Source of the DNA: Chryseobacterium indicum
Lineage (GTDB): Bacteria > Bacteroidota > Bacteroidia > Flavobacteriales > Weeksellaceae
DNA: 64,000 nucleotides
Direction: 5' to 3'
Assembly (NCBI RefSeq): GCF_021504595.1
Contig: NZ_JACSGT010000001.1
Span: 2,914,001-2,978,000, forward strand
A program made the position numbers and the translations under genes. Numbering within the stretch: position 1 is the stretch's first letter; every line of letters begins with the position of its first letter. The notes below the pieces were generated by a model. The model saw nothing but the letters and a program-made list of their open reading frames with translations. It had not been told where the DNA came from and searched no databases. Positions 27,024 to 35,600 of this stretch are shown here, piece by piece.

Positions 27024-27321
27024 GTTTAGGATAAGATTGAGGTTCAGTTTAAGATTGAGTTTAAGGCTGAGAAAGCTGCGTATTTGTTATTCAGAACAAA
27101 ATGAAGTGGAGTGAAGAATCTGAATGTGAATTTATTTATTTCATCATCTTTAAATTCCTGAAGAACAATCAACGTAGAATTTAAATTTCTTTTAAAGAGA
27201 TGGCTTCTTCGCCCCTGAACTATGTTCGCAAACCTTCAGTCTGTTCGCAATAAACTCATTCACATTATAAAAACTCTCAACGCTATAACTCTAAAACTCT
27301 AAAACCCTCAAACCCTTAACT
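27024..27321. other. Intergenic stretch with short low-complexity direct repeats
   Basis: No gene is apparent. Two low-complexity parts are seen: purine-rich near-repeats of TTTAAGATTGAG (27030-27070), and a CT-rich run of AACTCTAAAACTCTAAAACC type (27278-27318) immediately next to the patatin stop. Neither shows a clean hairpin. Confidence 0.6.
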
Positions 27322-28116
27322 CTAACCCCTCGAATATCCTTTTTCCTCAAGTTCTTTACAGGTGTATTCATAAACTTCCTGAAACATAATATCTAAGAAT
27401 TTTTTGTTGAAAAGACTGAATTTCGTCATTTTCGGAGGATCAAGAAAAATATCACAGGTTTTGGCTTTAGAATACACAGATTTTGCGATGGCCAAATGTA
27501 AAATCCGGTCAAATTCTTTCATTAAGCTCATTCTTTCAAGACTGTCATAACTGATAGAATTCACGTGCGAAGCAATCAGAAAATCGCATTTGTCTACAAT
27601 CGGTTCAATCGGAAGATTGTCCAAAACGCCACCGTCTACATAAATTTTTTCGCCAATTTTCACCGGAGGCAAAACAAAAGGAACGCTTGAAGAAGCCAAT
27701 AACGGGATGAAAAGTTTACCTTCCGAGAAAAAATCTACAATTCCGTGCGTCATTTCAGTGGCGGCAACATACAAAGGAATTTTTAAAATGTTAAAATCAT
27801 CTTCCGGAAAATGATCGGTGAAGAGTTTCAGAATAAATTTCGAGCTGAAAATTCCGTTCTTGGAAAGTTTAAGGTAAGACCTCGAAAAAAAAGTAGTCTG
27901 TTTTACAATTTCCATCATTTCATCCGGAGATTTTCCGAAAGAATAAAACGCTCCTACAATAGATCCTGCACTGGTTCCTGAAATAATATCCGGTTTCAGA
28001 TCATACTCTTCCAAAGCCTTTAAAACCGCAATGTGAGCAATTCCGCGCATTCCTCCGCCTGAAAGAGTCAGACCGATGACGGGTTTCTTTTTTTTGAAAG
28101 AGAAAAAATCCAGCAT
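27322..28116 (-). CDS. Patatin-like phospholipase
   Basis: A 264-residue cytoplasmic-looking patatin: glycine-rich oxyanion loop GLTLSGGGMRGIAHI, nucleophile Ser49 in GTSAG, and the catalytic Asp in VDGGVLDNLP. Patatins hydrolyse acyl groups from phospholipids or other lipids. Only 1 bp separates it from the alpha/beta hydrolase upstream, and a lipoprotein gene lies before that, so three genes form an operon with possible lipid or envelope function. Confidence 0.93.
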   Translation of the reverse strand: MLDFFSFKKKKPVIGLTLSGGGMRGIAHIAVLKALEEYDLKPDIISGTSAGSIVGAFYSFGKSPDEMMEIVKQTTFFSRSYLKLSKNGIFSSKFILKLFTDHFPEDDFNILKIPLYVAATEMTHGIVDFFSEGKLFIPLLASSSVPFVLPPVKIGEKIYVDGGVLDNLPIEPIVDKCDFLIASHVNSISYDSLERMSLMKEFDRILHLAIAKSVYSKAKTCDIFLDPPKMTKFSLFNKKFLDIMFQEVYEYTCKELEEKGYSRG

Positions 28117-28117
28117 A

Positions 28118-28900
28118 TTAAAAGACCAAATGTTTCGGCATATTGTGAAGAAGCTCCGTATTGATGATCTCTGCGCAGATTGCAGGCTTTTCCCAATGTC
28201 CGTTGTGTCCGCAATCGAGAATGTAGGATTTAATGTTGGTGCGGTCGGGAAGATGTTTAATCATGGTTTCGGTTTTCACCGCATTATCGTGCTTTCCGGC
28301 AAGAACTACAATTTTTGCCTCAAGATTTTCCATGATGTGCTTTTTGTCCGTTCGTTCCACCATTCCTTTTACGGAAGCCAATGCTCCGAGATTATTCGTA
28401 GAAAGGGCAACTTTCAGAGCGGTTTCTATTTTTCCTTCCAGAATGTCTTTCTCGTTCGGATTGAACAGATTCGGAACTCCCGCTCTTGCGTAATGTGCGA
28501 AAGCATCTTTAATGATGCGGTAACTTTTGATGCGTTGTTCTTTCTTCTCAGCATCATCAGGAAAATACGTGGAGAAAAATAAAGTTAAACTTTTCAGGTA
28601 TTCAGGATATTTTTCTGCGAAAGCCAGAGAAATGTAACCTCCCATCGAATGTCCGAGTAAGTGAATTTTGGTTATATTTTCATGATCCAAAACTTTTTTT
28701 ACCTCTTCCGCCATCAGTTCCATTGTCTGAACTTCAGCAATGATTTCAGATTGTCCATGACCGGGAAGATCTATTTTTAACAATGAAAAATTGTCGGAAA
28801 GATGAGGTTCCATATCGCTCCATATAGAAAGATTTTCCATAAAGCCGTGAAGCAGAACCAAAGTTTCCTTTCCGTTTCCTTTTCTCTCGAAGTTCAACAT
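28118..28900 (-). CDS. Alpha/beta-fold hydrolase
   Basis: A 260-residue alpha/beta hydrolase with LVLLHGFMEN (oxyanion), DLPGHGQSE, nucleophile Ser85 in LLGHSMGGY, and a late catalytic His (CGHNGHWEKP). It resembles MenH/BioH-like or general carboxylesterases, but nothing fixes the substrate. It lies 10 bp after the lipoprotein and 1 bp before the patatin. Confidence 0.88.
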   Translation of the reverse strand: MLNFERKGNGKETLVLLHGFMENLSIWSDMEPHLSDNFSLLKIDLPGHGQSEIIAEVQTMELMAEEVKKVLDHENITKIHLLGHSMGGYISLAFAEKYPEYLKSLTLFFSTYFPDDAEKKEQRIKSYRIIKDAFAHYARAGVPNLFNPNEKDILEGKIETALKVALSTNNLGALASVKGMVERTDKKHIMENLEAKIVVLAGKHDNAVKTETMIKHLPDRTNIKSYILDCGHNGHWEKPAICAEIINTELLHNMPKHLVF

Positions 28901-28910
28901 ATTTCAGTAA

Positions 28911-29420
28911 TTAAAAGTGGATGTCAATATATTCAACAAATCCCGAACCATTTACCATATCCTGAAGTCGATACGTTTTTCCGCCGTCCTTAGACATGAA
29001 AGTTTTTGTTCCTTTTCTGGTATAAGGTTTTCCGTTGTCGTTTGCTGAAATACTTTCTGTAATTTCTCCTGTAAAATTCATGTGTTTGTCTGAAACAACT
29101 GCCATAAATCCTTTTATTTCTACGGTGTTTTTTCCGGAGCTGATATTTCCTGAAACGTCGTAATGGTCTCTTTCACCATCAATTTTTTTGAAATTTACAG
29201 AACCTGAATTTTTAATTGAATTATGGGTGAATTTATGAGATCCGCTGAAATCTTTAAAATGATTTTTGGATTTTATGCTGTCGTTGATTTTTGTTCTCGC
29301 CGTGTTAATCGAATCGATGATTTTTGTACTGTCGGTCTTATCGGAAGTAGAAGTTGCTTCTTTTTTGGAGCATGAAATAGCAAAAGCGGCTAAAACAACT
29401 GCGGTTAAAAAGTTTTTCAT
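28911..29420 (-). CDS. Hypothetical lipoprotein
   Basis: The start at 29420 gives MKNFLTAVVLAAFAISCSKK, a lipoprotein signal peptide with lipobox cysteine at residue 17; the open frame extends seven codons upstream. The mature 153 residues have a Ser/Thr/Lys-rich linker followed by a beta-rich domain with repeated Gly-containing strands. No known domain is recognised. First gene of an operon with an alpha/beta hydrolase and a patatin. Confidence 0.8.
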   Translation of the reverse strand: MKNFLTAVVLAAFAISCSKKEATSTSDKTDSTKIIDSINTARTKINDSIKSKNHFKDFSGSHKFTHNSIKNSGSVNFKKIDGERDHYDVSGNISSGKNTVEIKGFMAVVSDKHMNFTGEITESISANDNGKPYTRKGTKTFMSKDGGKTYRLQDMVNGSGFVEYIDIHF

Positions 29421-29495
29421 TAATGAATAAATTATACTCAAAAGTAAATAAAATATACAAGACTAAGTTTAAAATCGATTCAGTGTATTGACTAA

Positions 29496-30005
29496 TTAAA
29501 GCATTTTTCCATTTTCATCAAAAGAAGTCCATTTACCTGTCTTTTTATCGTCTTTGTATTGACCTTTTGTTTTTATTTTTCCATTCTTATAATATTCACA
29601 ATATTCTCCATTTTTCTTTTCAAGCATATCTTCATCATTAAAAATAAAACTAATGGAATATTTCTTTTTAATCAGGCTCGTATTGTTTTCATAGAATTCA
29701 TGTACTGTCAATTTGTTTTGATTTTTTAAAGGATATTCTCTGCGGATGATTTTATTATTAAGATCCCGAATGTCGCGGTACACTAATCTGTTATGGAAAT
29801 AATAATTAAATGTTTTATAAGATTCTTCATTTTCATACCATCCCCAACCATTAAACTCTTTATTGTTCTGTGTGTTTATAACTTTATAAAGATCATTGTG
29901 TTTATTAAAGTGTAAAGAAAGATTATGATGTTCTACAGTATCTTTTATTTGAGCATTTAAAAATACGGTAGAGCAGAGAATTATGAATATTGCTTTTTTA
30001 ATCAT
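29496..30005 (-). CDS. Secreted protein with C-terminal MORN-like repeats
   Basis: The start at 30005 begins a signal peptide (MIKKAIFIILCSTVFLNAQ). The C-terminal end (KNGEYCEYYKNGKIKTKGQY then DKKTGKWTSFDENGK) is a MORN-like/YwqK-type repeat. Database names of the type 'toxin-antitoxin YwqK family antitoxin' would be misleading, as there is no partner toxin. Predicted periplasmic or exported; function unknown. Confidence 0.8.
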   Translation of the reverse strand: MIKKAIFIILCSTVFLNAQIKDTVEHHNLSLHFNKHNDLYKVINTQNNKEFNGWGWYENEESYKTFNYYFHNRLVYRDIRDLNNKIIRREYPLKNQNKLTVHEFYENNTSLIKKKYSISFIFNDEDMLEKKNGEYCEYYKNGKIKTKGQYKDDKKTGKWTSFDENGKML

Positions 30006-30025
30006 TTTTAAAAGAAATTTATAAA

Positions 30026-30053
30026 TAAAAAAGAGCATTTTAAAAATGCCCTT
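30026..30053 (-). terminator. Probable terminator of the orphan exbD
   Basis: A small hairpin (30035-30040 with 30044-30049, extended past a mismatch) with a minus-strand T-run lies within 35 bp of the exbD stop and overlaps the leader of the next gene. The stem is weak. Confidence 0.55.
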
Positions 30054-30059
30054 CTTATT

Positions 30060-30587
30060 TTATTTGGTTAATTCTTCGTAAACTTTCTTTTCCCAAGGTT
30101 TAATGTCGGTAACTCCGTATCGTTCTTTTTTCGAAATAGCGATGTTATCCAGAACATCTACAAAGTTTTTATAATTTGCGTCGTCTGTAGGTTCAACGAT
30201 AATGGTGAATTTTCCCTTGTTTGGAGCGTTATTGTAGGCTTCAGAAATAATTTTAGTGATATTAATTCCACTGAAATTTGTCTCTTTCAAATTACTTGTA
30301 TTTAATCCTTCTTTAAAGCTTTGATGATAAAATACTCTGTTATCTTTTCCTAAAATAAAGGTAACCTGATTTAAAGGTTTTATTACGGGTATGTGCGTTG
30401 GGTCTGGATGTGGATCCTTCGCAGGCAATCCCAAATCCATCACATTGGGTTTAGTGAAATTCGTGGTAAACATAAAAAAGGTGATGAGTAAAAATCCCAA
30501 ATCTACCATTGGAGTCATGTCAACACGGATCAGTTTTTTTCTTTGTTTGCTTCCTCCCTGCTTCTCTTGTGCAATAACTTCAGCCAT
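30060..30587 (-). CDS. ExbD/TolR-family protein (orphan)
   Basis: A 175-residue ExbD-type protein: charged cytoplasmic N-terminus, KLIRVDMTPMVDLGFLLITFFMF with the essential proton-carrying Asp at the start of the single membrane helix, and a periplasmic domain. It closely parallels the second ExbD at 54117-54692 (both have MTPMVDLGFLLITFFMFTT, PNVMDLGLPAK, YKNFVD-LD and YGVTD-KPWEK), so it is a duplicated copy without exbB or tonB beside it. It would have to use a motor encoded elsewhere. Confidence 0.92.
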   Translation of the reverse strand: MAEVIAQEKQGGSKQRKKLIRVDMTPMVDLGFLLITFFMFTTNFTKPNVMDLGLPAKDPHPDPTHIPVIKPLNQVTFILGKDNRVFYHQSFKEGLNTSNLKETNFSGINITKIISEAYNNAPNKGKFTIIVEPTDDANYKNFVDVLDNIAISKKERYGVTDIKPWEKKVYEELTK

Positions 30588-30826
30588 AATTAATAGTTTT
30601 TAAAATGTTAAACAATTTTCAATAAAGAGTATTGTATCTCTATTTTTGTTTTGGAATCAATACAAAGTTTATACCTAAATTTTAAGAATGGTATTAATTT
30701 AACATTTTAATTATTGTTTGAATTTAAATATGTTTAAAATCAATGCATTAAAAGGCTCTGTCAATCACTGATAAAAGGTTTCATAATAGGTATTTGATTT
30801 TATGGTTACCTGATTTTTTTAATAAT
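30588..30826. other. AT-rich intergenic sequence upstream of the orphan exbD
   Basis: About 240 bp between the orphan exbD and the first structured repeat. It contains no open frame of note, no hairpin with a T-run and no complete TTG/TAnnTTTG promoter that I can see, although the exbD promoter must lie here. Confidence 0.5.
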
Positions 30827-31012
30827 GATAACTTTCATTTAAACGCAACGTTCGGAAAGTTTTTGAATAACTTGAAAATACTTTTCCGTTCGCAAGTGCG
30901 TTTCACTCAGCCATGGCACTGTGCTATCATTTGCTGAACAAAGTGCCCTTGCGAACCAAAAATAAAAACATAGTTGTATTAAATCTTGTGGTCGTTGCGT
31001 TTAATAATTATC
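30827..31012. repeat. Structured repeat copy 1 (terminal inverted arms plus nested stems)
   Basis: The unit is about 186 bp. Its left arm (to 30850) ends TTTAAACGCAACG and its right arm begins CGTTGCGTTTAA (30993). An internal stem is formed by the CGTTCGCAAG region and CCTTGCGAAC. Together with the 43-bp spacer to copy 2 the sequence repeats with a period of 229 bp. Confidence 0.9.
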
Positions 31013-31054
31013 TATATCAATCGTGTTTTTTTGTGATTATCTCATTTTAAATAA

Positions 31055-31241
31055 TGGCAACTTTCATTTAAACGCAATGCCCGGAAAGCTTTTGAATAAC
31101 TTGAAAATACTTTTCCGTTAGCAAGGGCGTTTCACTCAACCATGGCACTGTGCTATCATTTGCTGAACAAAGTGCCCTTGCGAACCAAAAATAAAAACAT
31201 AGTTGTATTAAATCTTGTGGTCGTTGCGTTTAATAATTATC
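31055..31241. repeat. Structured repeat copy 2
   Basis: Nearly identical to copy 1 over 229 bp, with only a few substitutions, mostly in the left third (for example ATGCCC for ACGTTC). The right arm is at 31222-31241. Confidence 0.9.
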
Positions 31242-31283
31242 TATATCAATCGTGTTTTTTTGTGATTATCTCATTTTAAATAA

Positions 31284-31447
31284 TGGCAACTTTCATTTAA
31301 ACGCAATGCTCGGAAAGTTTTTGAATAACTTGAAAATACTTTTCCGTTCGCAAGAGCGTTTCACTCAGCGATGGCTTTGTGCTATCATTCGCTGAACGAA
31401 TTGCCCTTGCGAACCAAAAATAAAAAAGCATAGTTATATTAAATCTC
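31284..31447. repeat. Structured repeat copy 3, lacking the right terminal arm
   Basis: Has the left arm and the nested internal stems. After AAATCT the CGTTGCGTTT arm and the following spacer are missing, so the distance to copy 4 is 180 bp instead of 229. Confidence 0.85.
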
Positions 31448-31463
31448 CGTGATTTTTTAATCA

Positions 31464-31655
31464 GGATGAGTTCCATTTAAACGCAACGTTCGGAAAGTTT
31501 TTGAATAACGTGAAAATACTTTTTCGTTCGCAAGGGCATTTCACTCAGCGATGGCTTTATGCTATCATTTGCTGAACGAAGTGCCCTTGCGAGCCAAAAA
31601 TAAAAACATAGCTATGTTAAATCTTGTGATCGTTGCGTTTAAATGAAACTCATCC
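31464..31655. repeat. Structured repeat copy 4, with 25-bp terminal inverted repeats
   Basis: The best-formed copy. Arms 31464-31488 and 31631-31655 are complementary at 24 of 25 positions. Inside, 31526-31538 pairs with 31582-31594 (12 of 13), and a further stem joins TCAGC at 31545-31549 to GCTGA at 31571-31575 and GATGGC at 31550-31555 to GCTATC at 31561-31566 (one G-T pair). It can fold into one long interrupted hairpin about 190 nt long. Confidence 0.9.
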
Positions 31656-31682
31656 AAATTAGATTATTTTAAAAAAAGTATT

Positions 31683-31714
31683 AAAAAAGCCTCATCAGAA
31701 AAACTGATAAGGCT
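31683..31714 (-). terminator. Intrinsic terminator of dsbD
   Basis: An 11-bp stem with one mismatch (31688-31698 with 31704-31714) and a minus-strand T-run lie 22 bp past the dsbD stop. Confidence 0.8.
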
Positions 31715-31735
31715 GATTTATGAGAATTGAATATA

Positions 31736-33811
31736 TTATTTATTCTGTTTATAATAATTTACCCCACATTCAAGAAATTTTTTGAATTTTTCTTTCTCCA
31801 TATATCCTGAAACCGGCGTGTTGATTACTTTTCCGTCCGGCGTTAATAAAACGTAATGCGGCTGGGAATTATTATTGAAATTCACCTGCTGGAAAAGGCT
31901 CCATCGGTCACCGATGGTTTTTACTTTTTTCACCTGTCCGTCACCAAGATCGATTTTTGTTTTCTGATCTTCAGGAAGTTCTTCTTTATCATCCACATAA
32001 AGAGAAGCCAGAACAACGTCGTTTTGAAGGATCGGTAAAATATCCGGTTCGCTCCACACAAATTCTTCCATTTTTCGGCAGTTTTCACATCCGTAACCCG
32101 TGAAATCAATTAAGATCGGTTTGCCTTCTTTTTTAGCCAATTCAATAGCGGTAAAGAAATCGTGTTCAGGATGCATTCCCAGAATTCCGTCTTTTTCATC
32201 ATGGAAATAACTTACATTTAACGGAGGTAAAATTCCGCTTAATAATTGCAGTTTTGGACGATCGGAAGGAATTAGTCCCTGAACGAGATACACCACAAAA
32301 CCAATTCCTAAAACCCCTAAAATTTTTCTGGTAACAGAAATTTTCGGTTTCTTGTCGTCATGCGGGAATTTGATTAATCCAAACAAATAAATGGCTAAAC
32401 CAATCGCTACAACGATCCAGATTCCGATGAAAAGCTCTCTTTTAATGAAGAATGTTTTAGAAACCAGATCTGCTTTGGATAAGAATTTTAAAGCAAGAGC
32501 CAGTTCCACGAATCCTAAAACAACTTTCACCGTATTCATCCAGCCTCCTGATTTCGGAAGACTTTGCAATGCCTGCGGAAATAAAGCCAGCAAACCGAAA
32601 ACGATTGCCCAAGCCAATCCGAATCCTGCCAAAGCAAAAGTCAGCAGCATCGGAACATTCGCGGAACCTGTAATCGCGCTTCCCAATAAACTTCCCAAAA
32701 TAGGACCTGTACATGAGAAAGAAACGATAACCAGCGTTAAAGCCATGAAGAAAATCCCGATAATTCCACCCGCTTCTTCCGCTTTTGAAGATTTATTGGC
32801 AATAGAACTTGGCAAAGTAATGTCATAATAGCCGAAGAAACTTCCCGCGAAGAAAATAAAGATGATGAAGAACGCAATATTCAGCCAGACATTGGTTGAA
32901 ATTTCGTTGAAGATATTTCCCGCAATTCCATCAATTAAATGGAAAGGAACACTTAATAAAACAAAGATCAAAAGAATGAAAAACCCATAGATCAAAGCAT
33001 CTCTTTTTCCTTTTGCCGGATTTTTATTTCCTTTGGTAAAGAACGAAACCGTTAAAGGAATCATCGGGAAAACGCACGGCGTTAACAAGGCAATTAAACC
33101 TCCGATAAATCCTAACAAAAGATACGTCCAGTAGTTTTCGCTGATTTTTGATGATCCTGTTCCGCAATCCGTTAATGGTTTCTGGAAATTAATGGATTCT
33201 ATTTTTAAATTTTTAGGATCAAGTTTTTGGGTTTCTGCAGTTGGAACAGCGGTTTGAACAACATTACCCAACGTATCCACAACAGGCTGCAAAGAATCTT
33301 TTGCCGTTGTTTTTTCATTGGTTTTTACTTCTTCAGCCGCACCTTTTGGCGTAACCTGTTTGTTGAATTCCAATGTATTCGGAGCAAGACAGACTCTGTC
33401 GTCACAAGTCTGATACGTGATTTCAGCAACAACATCTCCCGGTTTTGTTCCGTCTTTCAGCTTAAATTTCTGCTTGAAACCTGCGGTATTGGAATAGAAA
33501 ATAATTTTTCCGCCGAAAGCCTCAGAAAATTCTTCATGCTTTTTACCCACTTCGGTAAATTTCCCGATCAGCTCAATATTCTTTCCCGAAACTTTATAAT
33601 CGGTAGGAATTCCCGTATCTTCCGGAATGTCTTTCGAATAAATATGCCAACCGCTTTCCATCGTGGCATTAAGGACGGCTTCGTATTGGTTGTCGCCTAA
33701 TTCGTTGATGGTAAATTTAAATTTTACAGGATTTTTGATTTGCCCCGAAACTGCAAGGGTAATAAAAAAGAAAAGCAGCAACGGAATTTTATAAATCGAA
33801 GAGAATTTCAT
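31736..33811 (-). CDS. dsbD: Thiol:disulfide interchange protein DsbD
   Basis: A 691-residue inner-membrane electron carrier that passes reducing power from cytoplasmic thioredoxin to the periplasm. Domains in order: signal peptide; an N-terminal DsbD-alpha domain (about 25-150) with paired cysteines in YQTCDDRVCLAP; a linker; an eight-helix CcdA-like membrane core (about 225-520) with redox cysteines in LTPCVFPMIP and SFSCTGPILG; and a C-terminal thioredoxin domain with GYGCENCRKM. All three cysteine pairs are intact. It begins 51 bp after the ATP-grasp gene. Confidence 0.95.
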   Translation of the reverse strand: MKFSSIYKIPLLLFFFITLAVSGQIKNPVKFKFTINELGDNQYEAVLNATMESGWHIYSKDIPEDTGIPTDYKVSGKNIELIGKFTEVGKKHEEFSEAFGGKIIFYSNTAGFKQKFKLKDGTKPGDVVAEITYQTCDDRVCLAPNTLEFNKQVTPKGAAEEVKTNEKTTAKDSLQPVVDTLGNVVQTAVPTAETQKLDPKNLKIESINFQKPLTDCGTGSSKISENYWTYLLLGFIGGLIALLTPCVFPMIPLTVSFFTKGNKNPAKGKRDALIYGFFILLIFVLLSVPFHLIDGIAGNIFNEISTNVWLNIAFFIIFIFFAGSFFGYYDITLPSSIANKSSKAEEAGGIIGIFFMALTLVIVSFSCTGPILGSLLGSAITGSANVPMLLTFALAGFGLAWAIVFGLLALFPQALQSLPKSGGWMNTVKVVLGFVELALALKFLSKADLVSKTFFIKRELFIGIWIVVAIGLAIYLFGLIKFPHDDKKPKISVTRKILGVLGIGFVVYLVQGLIPSDRPKLQLLSGILPPLNVSYFHDEKDGILGMHPEHDFFTAIELAKKEGKPILIDFTGYGCENCRKMEEFVWSEPDILPILQNDVVLASLYVDDKEELPEDQKTKIDLGDGQVKKVKTIGDRWSLFQQVNFNNNSQPHYVLLTPDGKVINTPVSGYMEKEKFKKFLECGVNYYKQNK

Positions 33812-33862
33812 ATTGTAATTTTATGTAAATACTTTACTACAAAAGTAACTGTTTTTTGCAGA

Positions 33863-34915
33863 TTAATCAACCGAAGAAATCTTCCTCAGCCTTTTTTCTA
33901 TGGCAAGATTGTTTTTCAGCGCAGAAAATCCCTCTTTTATATCCAGATAAGGGAATCCGGTTTCGTGGTTTTTTCTGCTGATTTCTGCCATGATGTTCCA
34001 GTGTTTTGCAATTTCTTTCCATGCAAAAAATAAGGAGTGTTTCGGATCGTACATATGCGTTGGTTCGCTTTTAGCACCGTTTATTTCGATTATTTTTAAA
34101 TTCTTTCCCTCTTTTAGAAGTTCCAGATTTTCAAACATCACATCCAGTCTTCCGAAATAAAAGCCATTCACTTTGGTACAGATTTCATTTATTTTTTGTT
34201 CTAATTTTTCTGTAACTTCAGATGAAATATCAATAAATTTTGCACCTCTCGTATGGCTTCCGAACGGGATCAGAATTATTTCTTCGTTTTCAGGAACTGT
34301 TTTCTGCATTTCGCTTCCCATTTTCTGCTCTATAGCTTTGATCTGGAACGCACTTCTGGGATTTTCGATTACCAGTTCTCTTAACGTTTTTCTGCCATCT
34401 CCTTTTACGGAAAGAAATTCTTTTTTCACCATTCCTGTTATTTTTCCTTTTTTCTCGTCCGGAAAACGGTGGTAAAAAATCCCGACTTCATGCTGATAAT
34501 TTATTTTTTCCTGAATTAAAAAATCACAGTCATTATTTTTTTGATAATCTTCCAGTTCGTTTATATTTTCCACCTGAACAACGCCCAAACCTTTCAATCC
34601 GATATTGGGTTTTACAATAACGGGGAAATTGATGGTTTGTGATTTTAATTCAGATAAAATTTCGTTAAATGAAATTTCTGAAGACACAAAAACCGTTTTC
34701 GGAATCCAGTTTTCGGGAATCAGATCGTAGATTTCTTTTTTACTTTCCATTGCCATTCCTCCGTATTTTATAGAAGGATTCGCACCGTGGAAGAACAAAA
34801 GCGTTCTTGCTTTATATGCACAGTACAGCCAAACCGGAAAAAGCGGCAGGTAAATGGAAAAAGTAGACCAGTATTCCCAATGTGCAATTTTATGAATGCG
34901 ATGTTTGAGCTTCAT
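33863..34915 (-). CDS. ATP-grasp ligase of unknown substrate
   Basis: The 350-residue protein has an ATP-grasp core: FPVIVKPNIGLKGLGVVQV (ATP-binding Lys and glycine loop), FLIQEKINYQHEVGIFY, FYFGRLDVMFENLE and the metal-binding IIEINGAKSEPTHMYD. It resembles D-alanine-D-alanine-ligase-like enzymes, which join a carboxylate to an amine. The N-terminus has a hydrophobic aromatic stretch (YWSTFSIYLPLFPVWLYCAY), a possible membrane anchor. It overlaps the upstream NRDE gene by 26 bp, the largest overlap in this operon. Product unknown. Confidence 0.8.
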   Translation of the reverse strand: MKLKHRIHKIAHWEYWSTFSIYLPLFPVWLYCAYKARTLLFFHGANPSIKYGGMAMESKKEIYDLIPENWIPKTVFVSSEISFNEILSELKSQTINFPVIVKPNIGLKGLGVVQVENINELEDYQKNNDCDFLIQEKINYQHEVGIFYHRFPDEKKGKITGMVKKEFLSVKGDGRKTLRELVIENPRSAFQIKAIEQKMGSEMQKTVPENEEIILIPFGSHTRGAKFIDISSEVTEKLEQKINEICTKVNGFYFGRLDVMFENLELLKEGKNLKIIEINGAKSEPTHMYDPKHSLFFAWKEIAKHWNIMAEISRKNHETGFPYLDIKEGFSALKNNLAIEKRLRKISSVD

Positions 34916-35600
34916 TTTTGAGGAAAATTTTTTCGGGTTTTGAATCTGGGTTTAGTCGATTGTAATGTTTCAGTGTCATTTCATCGGAAATAACGAGCTG
35001 TGTCGTACTGATGGTTTGTATCGTATTTTGTCTTTTGATGGTAATTCCGTTTTCCAGATCATCGGTTTTCTGATGGTGGAAATCTAAAATATCTGCTTCG
35101 GAAATCGGCTCGATTTGCAGAAATTCTTTGAAAATGGCCCTTCTTTTTTCCTGTGCTTTTGCATCGTACAAAGTTGCGGAAGACCAGATGTACGGAAGAT
35201 GAGCGTCTAATCTTTTAAAATATTTTTCGGTTCCGTCCCAGCGAAATTCCGCCAATTGTTTTTCCTGAAAAATCACCAGTGTAAAAGGTTCAATGTTTTC
35301 CAAATCAATTAATTTTATTGACTTGAAAATATCTTCTTCCGCTATCAGATCCAAAACAATCAGTCCACGGCTTTTTCGGTAATTTGTTTTTTCCGGATGA
35401 TTTTCAAAAGCACCGTTTAATAAAATAAGTGCATTTCCGTTTTCTGAAACCGCAAACCACGTTCCGTTTTTGGTAGCATCTTTCGGATAAAAGATACCTT
35501 TTTCACGATGAATTTCCTGTGCAGAACGATTCGGTTTCTCATCCCGGTTGGAAGTCAGAACAATTTTATTTTTAAGCGGAAAATACGTTACAGTACACAT
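34890..35600 (-). CDS. NRDE-family (TANGO2-like) protein
   Basis: The 236-residue protein begins MCTVTYFPL and carries the defining SNRDEKPNR motif near residue 18. A nucleophilic Cys2 is present as in Ntn-hydrolase-like members of the family. TANGO2/NRDE proteins are implicated in haem or lipid handling in eukaryotes; the bacterial role is unknown. It begins directly after the DinB-like gene ends. Confidence 0.85.
   Translation of the reverse strand: MCTVTYFPLKNKIVLTSNRDEKPNRSAQEIHREKGIFYPKDATKNGTWFAVSENGNALILLNGAFENHPEKTNYRKSRGLIVLDLIAEEDIFKSIKLIDLENIEPFTLVIFQEKQLAEFRWDGTEKYFKRLDAHLPYIWSSATLYDAKAQEKRRAIFKEFLQIEPISEADILDFHHQKTDDLENGITIKRQNTIQTISTTQLVISDEMTLKHYNRLNPDSKPEKIFLKNEAQTSHS

Noticed and set aside
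28076..28582. 168-codon plus-strand frame opposite the hydrolase and patatin genes
   Set aside because: Antisense to two well-supported genes and spans their junction.
29496..30005. Toxin-antitoxin antitoxin (YwqK)
   Set aside because: Only MORN-like repeats and a signal peptide are present; no toxin gene is adjacent.
30827..31655. CRISPR array
   Set aside because: Units are about 190-229 bp, the repeated part fills nearly the whole unit, and there are no short repeats with unique spacers or cas genes.
33227..33700. 157-codon plus-strand frame opposite dsbD
   Set aside because: Antisense shadow of the DsbD periplasmic domain.
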